Shown here: positions 25,892-34,243 of the stretch, one piece after another
How positions within the stretch are numbered: position 1 is the stretch's first letter
How the letters are laid out: every line of letters begins with the position of its first letter
Assembly (NCBI RefSeq): GCF_014201715.1
Contig: NZ_JACHFD010000025.1
Coordinates: forward strand, 1 to 56,190
Origin: Haloferula luteola
Lineage (GTDB): Bacteria > Verrucomicrobiota > Verrucomicrobiia > Verrucomicrobiales > Akkermansiaceae
Length of the DNA: 56,190 bases
Direction of reading: 5' to 3'
Translations under genes and position numbers: made by a program
Notes under the pieces: generated by a model
The model's input: the letters and a program-made list of their open reading frames with translations, nothing else
Told to the model about the DNA's origin: nothing
The model's database searches: none

Positions 25892-25964
25892 GGGGCATTA
25901 GCTCAGTTGGTAGAGCGTCTCGTTCGCAATGAGAAGGTCAGCGGTTCGATTCCGCTATGCTCCA
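25892..25964 (+). tRNA. tRNA-Ala (anticodon CGC)
   Basis: Complete cloverleaf: acceptor GGGGCAT pairs with ATGCTCC with one G-U; D arm TAGCTCAGTTGGTAGAG; anticodon stem TCTCG/TGAGA with loop TTCGCAA, giving CGC; T loop TTCGATT. CCA is not encoded (CGT follows the discriminator A). It reads GCG codons. Confidence 0.94.
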
Positions 25965-26046
25965 CGTCTTTCCCTTGGATGAGGCTATGGAGTGGTGGCC
26001 TCCATTCGGGGCTTCTGAAGAAGAGCGACTCGGAAGAGGGAAGAAG

Positions 26047-26128
26047 TACCGGGGACAGGGGTCGAACCTGCACGCCTTGCGGCGCCAGAACCTAAATCTG
26101 GTGCGTCTACCAATTTCGCCACCCCGGC
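26047..26128 (-). tRNA. tRNA-Leu (anticodon UAG)
   Basis: On the minus strand acceptor GCCGGGG pairs with CCCCGGT (terminal G-U). The anticodon stem CCAGA/TCTGG closes loop TTTAGGT, giving UAG. A short variable arm and a T loop with TTCGACC complete an 82-base class II tRNA. CCA is not encoded. It lies 82 bases from tRNA-Ala on the opposite strand. Confidence 0.93.
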
Positions 26129-26241
26129 ATGAGATTCTGCGGCGCAGGTGTTACTTTCAGGAGACGAGGTGAGGGAAGAAAATTCGCTAAGCTTCTTCGG
26201 AGAGCTCTGGGACTTCGAGATGAAATCCTGAGAGGCCTCGC

Positions 26242-27243
26242 TCAAGGGGCACCTCGGTCGATAGGGACTTGGCTAGAAGGAGGGGAGCAAAGAGGGGTTT
26301 TGGATCTGCCAGGCTTGAGGAAGGGGAAGGCGAGTCTGTGTCGAGATTGAGAAAGTGCGACTCCCAGGGCGATGATGAAGATGCCGGCGAGGGCAATGAG
26401 GGGGAGCGGTTCATGGAGCAGAGGAACGGCGAGCAGAGCGGTGAGGGCGGGAGTCAGAGCGCCCAAGGTAGCACTGGTGGGGGCTCCCAGTCGTCTCACG
26501 GCGAACGCGTAACCGAGATTGGAAAAGAGACCGGCGCCGAGCCCTTGGATCAGGACGAAAGGGCGGGCGTCGCTCCAGGTCCAGTGGTCGAAGTGGCTGG
26601 GTGTGAGAGAAGTAGCAAGAAGCAGGCCGAGCAATGGCAGAGATAGGATCGAGACCAGAAGGGTATTGGACAGTGCATCGAGCCCGGAGCGCCGCAGTCC
26701 CAGAGTGTAAGAAGCCCAAAGGAGGCTGGCCAGGAGAAGGAGAGCCCAACCCCGGATCATTTCGGCATCGATGGCGTGGGCGTGGCTGGCGATGAGCAGA
26801 GCTGCTCCGATGGGGATGAGGAGAAGGGGGCCCCATGAGGCGGGACGGTGCTTTTCGAAACCCGCCCGAAGAAGGGCGACGACGAGGGGAGCCGTGCCGG
26901 CGATGAGGGCGCTCACATCCGCTGCGGAGGTCGATTCCGCGCCAGCATGGGCGACCAGAAAAAAAGGGGCGCCTCCGAGAGCGACGAGAACCAGAGTGCC
27001 GGGGGGAAGAACTCGCAGTCGGGGGAGGCGCCGAGGCAGGCAGGGAAGGAGGAAACCCAGCGGGATCAGCATCCGAAATAGCGCCACGTCGACGGCGGCA
27101 AGAGGGGAGTTTTCGAGGCTCCGTAAAGTGAGAGCGAAACCGGCCCAAATGAAAATCACCCCGCACAGCACGAGGTAGCCAAGCAGGCGAGATTGAAGGA
27201 AACGTTTGCCCGCCGACGGGAGGGACTCACCGGCGGTGGGCAT
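26242..27243 (-). CDS. DMT-superfamily permease (EamA domains), second copy
   Basis: A 333-residue, ten-helix membrane protein. The first EamA half includes VLCGVIFIWAGFALTLRSLE and AAVDVALFRMLIPLGFLLPC, the second SNLGYAFAVRRLGAPTSATL and LTPALTALLAVPLLHEPL, the usual EamA exit signature. It differs clearly from the permease at 11145-12047, so it is not a recent duplicate. The substrate is unknown. The N-terminal 20 residues (MPTAGESLPSAGKRFLQSRL) are polar and could be an extension. It lies on the minus strand, away from tRNA-Leu, with no operon partner; the next minus-strand gene ends about 110 bases upstream. Confidence 0.8.
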   Translation of the reverse strand: MPTAGESLPSAGKRFLQSRLLGYLVLCGVIFIWAGFALTLRSLENSPLAAVDVALFRMLIPLGFLLPCLPRRLPRLRVLPPGTLVLVALGGAPFFLVAHAGAESTSAADVSALIAGTAPLVVALLRAGFEKHRPASWGPLLLIPIGAALLIASHAHAIDAEMIRGWALLLLASLLWASYTLGLRRSGLDALSNTLLVSILSLPLLGLLLATSLTPSHFDHWTWSDARPFVLIQGLGAGLFSNLGYAFAVRRLGAPTSATLGALTPALTALLAVPLLHEPLPLIALAGIFIIALGVALSQSRHRLAFPFLKPGRSKTPLCSPPSSQVPIDRGAP

Positions 27244-27351
27244 GGAAGAAAGCGAGGTGGGGTTGCAAGGATCAGCAACCTAGCTTCGTCCCTGTTCTGC
27301 GTCTTGAAGGATTGCAGGCTGGATGCTCAGCAAGCTGCCGAATGGTGGGGC

Positions 27352-28110
27352 TCAGGGCTGCGGACCGGTGTTGAAAACCGGGAGCGGAGCACCGGGATGG
27401 AGAGCTTCCGGAGAGTTGAGGGTGAAGCGCCGACCTTCGCCGACTTGGTATTCGTTCATCACGATCGGGACGACCGTGAGAACGACCAGTGGCGTGTCGT
27501 CATCGATGGCGCGGCCGACATGGAGAAGCATTGCGCAATCGGGAATCTTGGAAACCTTGAGGCGATCGCCTGGAGCAAACCACTTCTCAGCGACGACTCG
27601 GTGGGTGGGGAAAAGATAATCGATGACGACGGGGTAGGGGACGGGCTTGGTAAATTCGTCAGGTTTGACCATTGCCCGGCCCCGGACGGCGAAGCCTTCG
27701 GTAAAAAGGTCGTCTTCGCCGAGGGGGCGGGTTTCGACGACTTCGAAGCTGCCTTCGACGTATTGAATGAGTTCGAGCTGTTTGAGGCCAGTGAGGTAGT
27801 TCCGCATCAGGGCCTGATTGAGTGTCGCCGTGCGGTCGTCAGGAAGCTCGGCGTACCGGACGTAGAGTTTGCGGGGATCCGCCGATTCGCCGGGAGGGGC
27901 GTCTTCGACTTTGAAATCGACGGGAGGCTCGGCTCGGCCGAGTTTTTGAATGAGGCGATAGAATTCGGGGATTTCCGGGTGGCCGAAGATGTGAAGGGTG
28001 AGCAGCCAGGAAAGGACTGCCAAACAGGCGGCCACGATATTGGCGAGCAGCCACCAGTAGTAGTGGCTGCGACGTCGGCGCCGGGGTGCTGCTTCCGTCT
28101 TGGAACTCAT
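27352..28110 (-). CDS. Single-pass membrane protein of unknown function
   Basis: A 252-residue protein with a basic N terminus (SSKTEAAPRRRRRSHYY) and one membrane helix (WWLLANIVAACLAVLSWLLT), then an exported domain of about 210 residues. Motifs include YRLIQKLGRAEPPVDFKVED, a helical segment RNYLTGLKQLELIQYVEGSF and a beta-rich part (FAVRGRAMVKPDEF, VPYPVVIDYLFPT, FAPGDRLKVSKIPDCAMLLH). I do not recognise it. Its start overlaps the stop of the A-type Fe-S carrier gene by ATGA, so both are made from one transcript. Whether it has any link to Fe-S chemistry is unknown. Confidence 0.6.
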   Translation of the reverse strand: MSSKTEAAPRRRRRSHYYWWLLANIVAACLAVLSWLLTLHIFGHPEIPEFYRLIQKLGRAEPPVDFKVEDAPPGESADPRKLYVRYAELPDDRTATLNQALMRNYLTGLKQLELIQYVEGSFEVVETRPLGEDDLFTEGFAVRGRAMVKPDEFTKPVPYPVVIDYLFPTHRVVAEKWFAPGDRLKVSKIPDCAMLLHVGRAIDDDTPLVVLTVVPIVMNEYQVGEGRRFTLNSPEALHPGAPLPVFNTGPQP

Positions 28111-28481
28111 GAGGAGGTGCAGTCGCCCTCGGAATCGAAGTCGGAGGGGGGATCGCTGGCCGTTTCGAACGAGGTGCCGCAACCGCAGGAGCGGACGGCT
28201 TGGGGATTGACGATGCGGAAGCCGGCATCGGAAAGGCCATCGGCGTAGTCGACCTGGCAACCGGAGAGCTTCGCGGTGCTATCGGCGGCGACAATCAGGC
28301 AGCCACCATCGAAGGACGTGATGTGATCCCCTTCTTCGGGTTCGGCGATTTTCATTTCATACTGCCAGCCGGCGCATCCGCCGCGACGGACGGCGAGGCG
28401 CAGGCCGGCCTGCGGCGAGGCATCCTTGCTGGCAAGGAGGTCTCGCAGGGCGGAGGCGGCGCGGTCGCTGATGGAAATCAT
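28107..28481 (-). CDS. A-type Fe-S cluster carrier (HesB/IscA family)
   Basis: A 124-residue protein of the HesB/IscA/ErpA family, which delivers Fe-S clusters to apoproteins. The start ISISDRAASALRDLLASK and GLRLAVRRGGCAGWQYEM carry the first cysteine; the second pair is in SCGCGTSF, giving the three conserved cysteines C, CxC. The C-terminal tail (DPPSDFDSEGDCTSS) is acidic with an additional cysteine, unlike the usual short tail. The start ATG at 28481 is divergent from mutL. The downstream gene overlaps its stop by four bases. No isc or suf genes are nearby, so it may be a stand-alone carrier. Confidence 0.85.
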   Translation of the reverse strand: MISISDRAASALRDLLASKDASPQAGLRLAVRRGGCAGWQYEMKIAEPEEGDHITSFDGGCLIVAADSTAKLSGCQVDYADGLSDAGFRIVNPQAVRSCGCGTSFETASDPPSDFDSEGDCTSS

Positions 28482-28557
28482 GACAAGGGCTAGATACGGC
28501 CCGCAGAGAGAGGTGCGAGGGAAAAATGCAAAGCAAGGAGGGGGAAGTTGGTGGGAA

Positions 28558-30366
28558 ATGGGGATTGGATCGGGCCGGATTCAGGTTTCAAGTGGGGGGG
28601 TGCCGCGCATCCAAGTGCTTCCTGATGTTTTGGCCAGCCAAGTGGCGGCTGGCGAGGTGGTCGAGCGCCCGGCCAGTGTGGTGAAGGAATTGGTGGAAAA
28701 CAGCATCGATGCCGGAGCCCGAGAAGTGCTGGTGGAAATTCGCCGAGGGGGGGCGGCGCTGATTCGCGTGACCGATGATGGATCGGGCATGGGTAGGGAA
28801 GACGCACGGATGTGTCTGGAGCGACATGCCACGAGCAAGTTGCAGTCAGCCGCCGATTTGCTGCGAATCCGGACCCTTGGATTTCGCGGAGAAGCGATTC
28901 CGAGCATGGCGAGCGTTTCCCGATTTCGACTGAAAACCCGCACGGCCGAGGAGGTGGCAGGAACGGAGATCGAGGTGGAAGGAGGACAGATCGGACCCAT
29001 CAGGGATGCAGGATGTCCGGTGGGCACGGTGATGGAGGTGCGGGATCTGTTTTTCAATGTCCCGGCGCGGAAGAAGTTTCTGAAGACGGAGTCGACGGAG
29101 AGTGCTCACATTGAGCATCAGCTGCGTCTGCATGCGTTGGCGGCCGCGCAGGTGCGCATTCGATTTCGGAAGGATGACCGCGAGGTATTCGATCTTCCGG
29201 CGGGCTTGGATCGGCTGGATCGGCTGCGGCAGATTCTCGGATTATCGGTGGGCAGGGAGTTGATGCGATTGGAGCCGACGGAGGCGACTGGTTTGCGAGT
29301 GGAGGGCTTCATTTTGCCGCATGGGCACGCCCGACGCGGCCGACGACATCAGTGCATTTTTTTGAACGGGAGACCGGTGGAAGACGCCGCGATTTCCCGA
29401 GGATTGGTGGAGGGATTCCGAGGCGGACTGCAAGAAGGACTGCACCCGGCCGCTTGGCTGTGGATCGAGATGGATCCGGCATGGGTGGACGTGAATGTGC
29501 ATCCGGCCAAGCGGGAGATTCGATTGCGCAAACCCCACGATTTGCGCGAGGCGATTGCCGCCGCGGTGATGGGGGCTTCTTCTGCATTGCAGCCTCCGAA
29601 GGCGATTGAGCCGGAAACATCAAGTTCTGAGCGAGGGCGACCGGTGATACCGAACCGACCGGAGTCCGGCGTGCCGAAGGTATCGGTGGCCCGCCCCGTC
29701 ATGCCTTCGGTTCCGGCTGCCCGCGCGGTTTGGCAACCGGTCGCGGTTGAGCGCCCGCTGATTTCTCAGGAGCCCGTGACGGAGGCCGCCCCAGCGGGGC
29801 CTGGGTTCCGCCTGATTGGAACTCTGTTGGGCCGCTTCGCATTGCTGGAGTCGAGCGACGGTCTGGTGGTGCTTGATCCGCGAGCAGCGCGGGAGAGGAT
29901 TTGGTATGAAAAGCTCATGGCTGCTGGTGGGCAAAGCGTCCACACCCAGAGTTTGCTGGTTCCGCTGTTGTTGGAGCCCGGCCCGCGGGAGGTCGAACTC
30001 CTTTTGGCGCATCGCGAGGGTTTGGCATCGGCGGGATTCGAGATTGGGGATTTTGGCGGAGGTTGCCTGCAGGTGATGTCGGCTCCGGATTTTGTGAAAC
30101 CCGAAGAGGTGCAGCCACTGCTGTTGGATCTGGCGGATGAGTTGGCGGATGAGGCGACGCTTTCGCGACGGTTTGCCGACGAAAGACTGGCCAAATCCTT
30201 GGCTCGAAAGGCCGCCCTGCGAGAAAAAGCACGGCCGGAAGAAGCCATGGTGCTGCTTGAAGCGTTGTTTCAATGTGACCTGCCGTACTGCGCGGCGGAT
30301 GGGCGACCGACTCTCAGTGAGTTCTCTATGGGAGAGCTGGAGCGCCGATTTGGTCTGTCCAAGTGA
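28558..30366 (+). CDS. mutL: DNA mismatch repair protein MutL
   Basis: A protein of about 602 residues. The N-terminal GHKL ATPase is complete: IQVLPDVLASQVAAGEVVER, VVKELVENSIDAGA, VTDDGSGMGREDA, HATSKL and TLGFRGEAIPSMASVS, then GTVMEVRDLFFNVPARKKFL. The transducer domain and a C-terminal dimerisation domain follow, joined by a proline-rich linker around residues 360-430. MutL couples MutS mismatch recognition to downstream repair. Two starts are possible: ATG 28558 (used here) and GTG 28600, which gives MPRIQVLPD, like the usual family start; the latter may be the true one. The zinc-site endonuclease motif DQHAxxER reads LDPRAARER, so nicking activity is doubtful. Confidence 0.93.
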   Translation: MGIGSGRIQVSSGGVPRIQVLPDVLASQVAAGEVVERPASVVKELVENSIDAGAREVLVEIRRGGAALIRVTDDGSGMGREDARMCLERHATSKLQSAADLLRIRTLGFRGEAIPSMASVSRFRLKTRTAEEVAGTEIEVEGGQIGPIRDAGCPVGTVMEVRDLFFNVPARKKFLKTESTESAHIEHQLRLHALAAAQVRIRFRKDDREVFDLPAGLDRLDRLRQILGLSVGRELMRLEPTEATGLRVEGFILPHGHARRGRRHQCIFLNGRPVEDAAISRGLVEGFRGGLQEGLHPAAWLWIEMDPAWVDVNVHPAKREIRLRKPHDLREAIAAAVMGASSALQPPKAIEPETSSSERGRPVIPNRPESGVPKVSVARPVMPSVPAARAVWQPVAVERPLISQEPVTEAAPAGPGFRLIGTLLGRFALLESSDGLVVLDPRAARERIWYEKLMAAGGQSVHTQSLLVPLLLEPGPREVELLLAHREGLASAGFEIGDFGGGCLQVMSAPDFVKPEEVQPLLLDLADELADEATLSRRFADERLAKSLARKAALREKARPEEAMVLLEALFQCDLPYCAADGRPTLSEFSMGELERRFGLSK

Positions 30367-30650
30367 GCTTGGAGATTCCGGGAATCTACGGAGAAGAAAT
30401 GCTTTTTTCCGATGGAGACCCCCAACTTGGGGGTGGCAAGGTCTGGAGAGAAAAACTCTCAAATGCCTCTGGTTGAGGCGTTTAGGGATTTGGCGGGAGG
30501 TGGTGAAATGGACCTGAAAGTTCCGACACTCAAAAATTTAAGATGTTCAAAGTTTTTCCAAAAAATTCTTGGAACCTTAAAGGCCAATAAATATACGTGA
30601 TCCCGTTAGGCCGATCATTCTGAAGTGTTCGGCATTGCTGTCCCAACCCA
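30367..30650. promoter_or_regulatory. AT-rich intergenic region with two palindromes
   Basis: About 280 bases lie between mutL and the next gene. ACCCCCAACTTGGGGGT, near 30419, is a stem with a short loop and may act as a mutL terminator, though no T-run follows directly. Further on, an AT-rich tract contains TTCCAA (30556-30561), seven bases, then TTGGAA (30569-30574), a symmetric operator-like site. AATAAATATA lies about 20 bases on, resembling a -10 element about 60 bases before the next start. Promoter and operator are inference. Confidence 0.4.
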
Positions 30651-31427
30651 ATGAGAACCTCGCTTTCGATCAGCCTGCTCGCGTGGGTGGCCACTTTGGT
30701 GGCCGTTCGCGGCATGGGATTGACTGAGAGGGTTTCGGTCCGGCACGAGGCGCTGCTGGAGGACCGTCGTGAACGTCTGCCAGCCTTGAGTGATCCGTTT
30801 GGTGTTCCGGAGCCGGCGCGAGTGGTTTTGGAGCCGGAGGCGTCCCCTTTTCCCTCCCTCGCTGCGTGGCGAGGCAATGTGGTGGCCACGGTGTTCTGGG
30901 TGGGAGAGGAAGCGACTCTCAACAATCCCATTTCGAATGTCGCCAGCGCGTGGGATCCGAATTGGACTGCAAATTTCGGGGGATTGGACGATCCCCAACG
31001 TCGGGAAGGTTTCCGACCGGCGGGTTTTGAGCCCCGGCTCAATGCTTTTTACGTGGCCTTGCCCTACAACGATTTGGGGTCTGACGGGCGGCATCGTCCT
31101 GAGGCCGCGGAGGTGATTCCTTGGTTTTGGCGGGAATATCGCGGGGAGGGCGTTTCGGTCTGCCGTGGGCGTTGGGTCGCCATTCATTGCCGTGGGCGCG
31201 TGTGCTACGCGCAGTGGGAGGATGTAGGACCGTTTCAGACGGACCATTGGCAGTATGTTTTTGGCGGCGAAGAGCCGCGCGACAATCGAAACGGAGGGGC
31301 AGGCATCGATGTGAGCCCAGCCGTTCGGGACTTTTTGCAGCTGCGAAGTGGGGAACGCGTGCAATGGCGTTTCCTCGAAAGCCGGGATGTCCCTTCGGGA
31401 CCTTGGCTCACGGCTGCTCCCCCTTGA
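30651..31427 (+). CDS. Secreted protein with a possible double-psi-barrel-like domain
   Basis: A 258-residue exported protein (signal MRTSLSISLLAWVATLVAVRG). Two parts stand out: TVFWVGEEATLNNPISNVAS and SAWDPNWTANFGG in the middle, then a C-terminal region with YRGEGVSVCRGRWVAIHCRG, CYAQWEDVGPFQTDHWQYVF and AGIDVSPAVRDFLQLRSGE. The last segment recalls double-psi beta-barrel proteins (RlpA and expansin-like, with an internal Asp and a Gly-Ile-Asp-Ser-like motif), but the similarity is weak. The cysteines could form disulfides. It may act on the cell wall; that is inference. It precedes the block of secreted genes that starts at 31720 and is separated from it by a structured leader. Confidence 0.5.
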   Translation: MRTSLSISLLAWVATLVAVRGMGLTERVSVRHEALLEDRRERLPALSDPFGVPEPARVVLEPEASPFPSLAAWRGNVVATVFWVGEEATLNNPISNVASAWDPNWTANFGGLDDPQRREGFRPAGFEPRLNAFYVALPYNDLGSDGRHRPEAAEVIPWFWREYRGEGVSVCRGRWVAIHCRGRVCYAQWEDVGPFQTDHWQYVFGGEEPRDNRNGGAGIDVSPAVRDFLQLRSGERVQWRFLESRDVPSGPWLTAAPP

Positions 31428-31650
31428 GCGGAAGTCCCGCGAGAGAGGTTCGTCCCTTTCAACTGCTTGATCGGCGCCTTACCCGACGCCCCACACCCAC
31501 ACACAAACACACCCAAGTCCCACACACGCCAGCGATTGGCCGGGCTTTCCATTCTGGAGAGTCTGGCGGACCGGAGAGGGGTTCTGTCCCGAACCGGTAG
31601 GGGATCGACCACCAGCCAGGTCGGCACCCTGCCTTTGCCTCCTTGGGTCC

Positions 31651-31719
31651 GACTCGCGGCCGGGGTCCCACCGGACTCCCGGACCGCGAGTCCCGCTGGT
31701 GGGAGCACCTTCACCCACC
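31651..31719 (+). promoter_or_regulatory. Leader able to fold in competing ways before the 31720 start
   Basis: GACTCGCGG (31651-31659) pairs perfectly with CCGCGAGTC (31684-31692). GGTGGG (31698-31703) can pair upstream with CCCACC inside TCCCACC (31666-31672) or downstream with CCCACC (31714-31719), directly before the ATG. The ribosome-binding candidate GGGAG overlaps the shared strand. The alternatives are mutually exclusive, which would suit translational control; no ligand or RNA family is recognised. Confidence 0.45.
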
Positions 31720-32607
31720 ATGAAAACCAGCCTCACCGCGAGCTTGTCCCTCCTCTCGGTCGTCGCCCTGCTGAGCCCTGCGTTTGCGGGGAATGGCGAT
31801 GGCAACAATGGGAATGGCGTGGGCAATCAGCCTGTGGAGCCCTTGTTGCCGACTGGCTCTCTCGACGCCTTCCCGACTCTGGTGCAAACGGGCACCCATC
31901 CCACCTTGTCATGGGAGATCCAATATCCTGAGTCGATTTTGGACATCATCCAGATCGATCCCGAGGATGGCTCGATCGTTCCCCTCGAAGATCTGTGCAT
32001 GGAGATTCGGGTTCTCGGGGCTTCTTACCAGGTGGGGGTGGATCGCAAGGGTCGGCCGGTTTGGGGCTATGTCGAAGCGCAAGCTCGTATCGGAAGCTCC
32101 GGTTCATTTGCCCAGTTTTTCTACGATACTCAGGACGATGTGAAACCGAGTTATCTGTATGGTTTCGCATCAGTGCCGGCGATGACGCGCATTGATTTTC
32201 GGGCGCGCTGTTTCAATGGAGGTCAGTGGCTTCCCTGGCGGTCGACGGAGAGCGCCAGCCCGAATGTGGTCGCCCTGATCAATGGCGATCAACCCCCCAG
32301 TTCGGTGCCCGCCTTCAGCCAGGGAAACATTGAGGATTTCCTCGACCCCTATCTGGATGAGGGAGGCAAGGTGGAGATCGGTCCCAAGGATGTGATTTAT
32401 CTGATCGAATTGGGCCAGACCGATACCACCTCTTCCGGCTTCGATCTGCAGGATATTGTGCTGCTGGTGAGTTTCGACTACTGCAAAAACAACAACGGCC
32501 ACGGGAACAATGAGGACGGCGTGGATGTCTCGAATCCGGGGCAGGGGAATGGCGGGCCGAATGGAGGAGACGATCCATCGGGAACCGTGGACGACGAAAT
32601 TCACTGA
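31720..32607 (+). CDS. Secreted protein of unknown function, Gly/Asn-rich ends
   Basis: A 295-residue exported protein with signal MKTSLTASLSLLSVVALLSP ending AFA. Immediately after cleavage comes GNGDGNNGNGVGNQ, and the C terminus has another Asn/Gly-rich stretch (KNNNGHGNNEDGVD, PGQGNGGPNGGDD). The folded middle has TLVQTGTHPTLSWEIQYPES, VLGASYQVGVDRKGRPVWGY and LYGFASVPAMTRIDFRARCF; it ends in FDLQDIVLLVSFDYC. I do not recognise the family. It begins a block of plus-strand genes (31720-34232) of exported proteins. The next start lies seven bases after its stop. It was taken from the inner ATG because that begins the signal peptide. Confidence 0.6.
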   Translation: MKTSLTASLSLLSVVALLSPAFAGNGDGNNGNGVGNQPVEPLLPTGSLDAFPTLVQTGTHPTLSWEIQYPESILDIIQIDPEDGSIVPLEDLCMEIRVLGASYQVGVDRKGRPVWGYVEAQARIGSSGSFAQFFYDTQDDVKPSYLYGFASVPAMTRIDFRARCFNGGQWLPWRSTESASPNVVALINGDQPPSSVPAFSQGNIEDFLDPYLDEGGKVEIGPKDVIYLIELGQTDTTSSGFDLQDIVLLVSFDYCKNNNGHGNNEDGVDVSNPGQGNGGPNGGDDPSGTVDDEIH

Positions 32608-32613
32608 GGGGCC

Positions 32614-33201
32614 ATGCTGATGAAATCGAGATTTTGGATGATGGCGTGGGCTGCTTGGATGGTGGTCCCGGGAGTCGCTCAGTTGATTCACCCGAGTGAG
32701 GGTCGCCTGGAGTTTCGCGATGCCGCGACCCATGATGCCTTGGTGGAAAAGGCTGCCGCGGCTCGATCGACTCCGGTCGCGTCGGCGCCTCCGGTGGTGG
32801 TCAGTTCTGAGGGGGAGACCAAGGAACTCTTTCGTCCCGAGGGATTGCTGGCCCGTTCGGAGATGCTCCATTTAGGCCACTTCGCCACGTTGGTGCCGAA
32901 GCGCGCGGTTCTGCATATCCCCGAGTGTCGGAGGCGCTTTGTGGGCTTGGAGCACGGGATGCGGCTGATCCATTGGAGCGAATTCCTGGTTCGCAATCGC
33001 GGTTGGATTCGCACGATGGAAGTCACTCGAGCGCAGGCAGAGGGGTTGAAGCCTCTCGATCCCAAGGTGGTGGAGAATTTCAAGGATTGCTCCGAAGTCA
33101 TTGTAGCGACGTACCAGGGCGGACCGATTTCGGTGCTGCCTCTCAAGGAGCCCAAAGCCCCAGCGATCACTCAAGTGGAAGAAGGGAATACCAAGCCATG
33201 A
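32614..33201 (+). CDS. Secreted protein of unknown function
   Basis: A 195-residue exported protein with signal MLMKSRFWMMAWAAWMVVPG; ATG 32620 is an alternative. Motifs are LIHPSEGRLEFRDAATHDAL, then a region with HLGHFATLVPKRAVLHIPEC and RRRFVGLEHGMRLIHWSEFL, a helical part (RTMEVTRAQAEGLKPLDPK) and a final VIVATYQGGPISVLPLKEP. No recognised family; two cysteines only. The gene overlaps the next by ATGA (33198-33201) and follows 31720-32607 by six bases, so the three are one translational unit. A shared surface or secretion job is likely but the role is unknown. Confidence 0.6.
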   Translation: MLMKSRFWMMAWAAWMVVPGVAQLIHPSEGRLEFRDAATHDALVEKAAAARSTPVASAPPVVVSSEGETKELFRPEGLLARSEMLHLGHFATLVPKRAVLHIPECRRRFVGLEHGMRLIHWSEFLVRNRGWIRTMEVTRAQAEGLKPLDPKVVENFKDCSEVIVATYQGGPISVLPLKEPKAPAITQVEEGNTKP

Positions 33202-34232
33202 AAGTTTCCAAGGTCACCACTGCACTGGTATTTGCGATGTTCTTGGGCGGCGTTGCGGGAGCTCAGACCTATACCAACTTCATCCGCCAGGTGCAGGTCA
33301 ACAGCGGCGCGGAATGGGAGGTCCCGGTGGAAAAAGCCGGCGAGCAACTGTCGCCACTGGCCATCGACCCCGGTGGCGCTCGGTTTGAGTTGTGGACCGT
33401 GAGATCATCCACGCTGACCGAATATCTCCTCGATCAGCGCTACGTCGGTTCCTACGTGCCGCAAGCCTTCGTTGAGGTGGAGTCGGAGGATCCTTATGTG
33501 ACCGTGCATCGCACCCGAGCTGACCGGCCTTTCACGTTTCGGGTGAGCCTTTCGGGTCTATTGACGGATCCCAGCGCACCCGAAGCTTCCCGCAAGGTGA
33601 GGCTTCTCCACTACCTCCAGGAATACGGTGCCGACGGCAATGAAGCGACGATCAATCGGGATGAGGCGACCTTGGCGGAGGATGCCGTGCTCGAGGAAGA
33701 TGGAGCCTTTTCCTACTATTATCCCCTGAGCACTTTGCCGGGCGAAGACCGTTCCAAGTTACGCGGCGAAGAAACACTGACGGTAAGTACCCTTCGGGAC
33801 TACCAGGGGGAGGACTATGACATCCCACCCTATCAGGTGGCCTCGGTGCGCCTGCAGGTATGGCCGGTGGCGGACGGAGCGATCGTGGGCATTGAAGAAG
33901 GTCAAAGTCTGCGCTTTGAGACGCCGCAGATTCAGCTGATCCTGAACGATCTTTATCCGGATTCACGAACTTTTGCCCAGCTCTATCAGGGACCGGCGAA
34001 TCTCGGTCAGGAGGGCGAGCCGATTCCCGGCTCAGCGATTGTCATCAATGATGCCGTTCCCAATAGCCGCGTGCTGGTTCTTGATCACTGGGATTCGCTG
34101 ATCAAAGACAGCGGCGAGTGGACCATGGAGATTCTGACTCAAACGCCGTTCGGGGTGGATCGTTTGGCCCATGTCACCTTCACCATCGATCGTGACATCA
34201 AAGTGAATGGCACGGTCACGACCATCGAATGA
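33198..34232 (+). CDS. Secreted beta-rich protein of unknown function
   Basis: A 344-residue exported protein with signal MKVSKVTTALVFAMFLGGVA. The mature part is rich in short strands: TNFIRQVQVNSGAEWEVPVE, ARFELWTVRSSTLTEYLLDQ, VEVESEDPYVTVHRTRADRP, FRVSLSGLLTDPSAPE and SVRLQVWPVADGAIVGIEEG. This suggests repeated Ig-like or related beta-sandwich domains. The end DRLAHVTFTIDRDIKVNGTV resembles the last strands of such a domain. No enzyme motif is seen. Last gene of the three-gene block; its stop lies 11 bases from the convergent gene 34244-34840. Confidence 0.6.
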   Translation: MKVSKVTTALVFAMFLGGVAGAQTYTNFIRQVQVNSGAEWEVPVEKAGEQLSPLAIDPGGARFELWTVRSSTLTEYLLDQRYVGSYVPQAFVEVESEDPYVTVHRTRADRPFTFRVSLSGLLTDPSAPEASRKVRLLHYLQEYGADGNEATINRDEATLAEDAVLEEDGAFSYYYPLSTLPGEDRSKLRGEETLTVSTLRDYQGEDYDIPPYQVASVRLQVWPVADGAIVGIEEGQSLRFETPQIQLILNDLYPDSRTFAQLYQGPANLGQEGEPIPGSAIVINDAVPNSRVLVLDHWDSLIKDSGEWTMEILTQTPFGVDRLAHVTFTIDRDIKVNGTVTTIE

Positions 34233-34243
34233 AGAAGAGGGAC

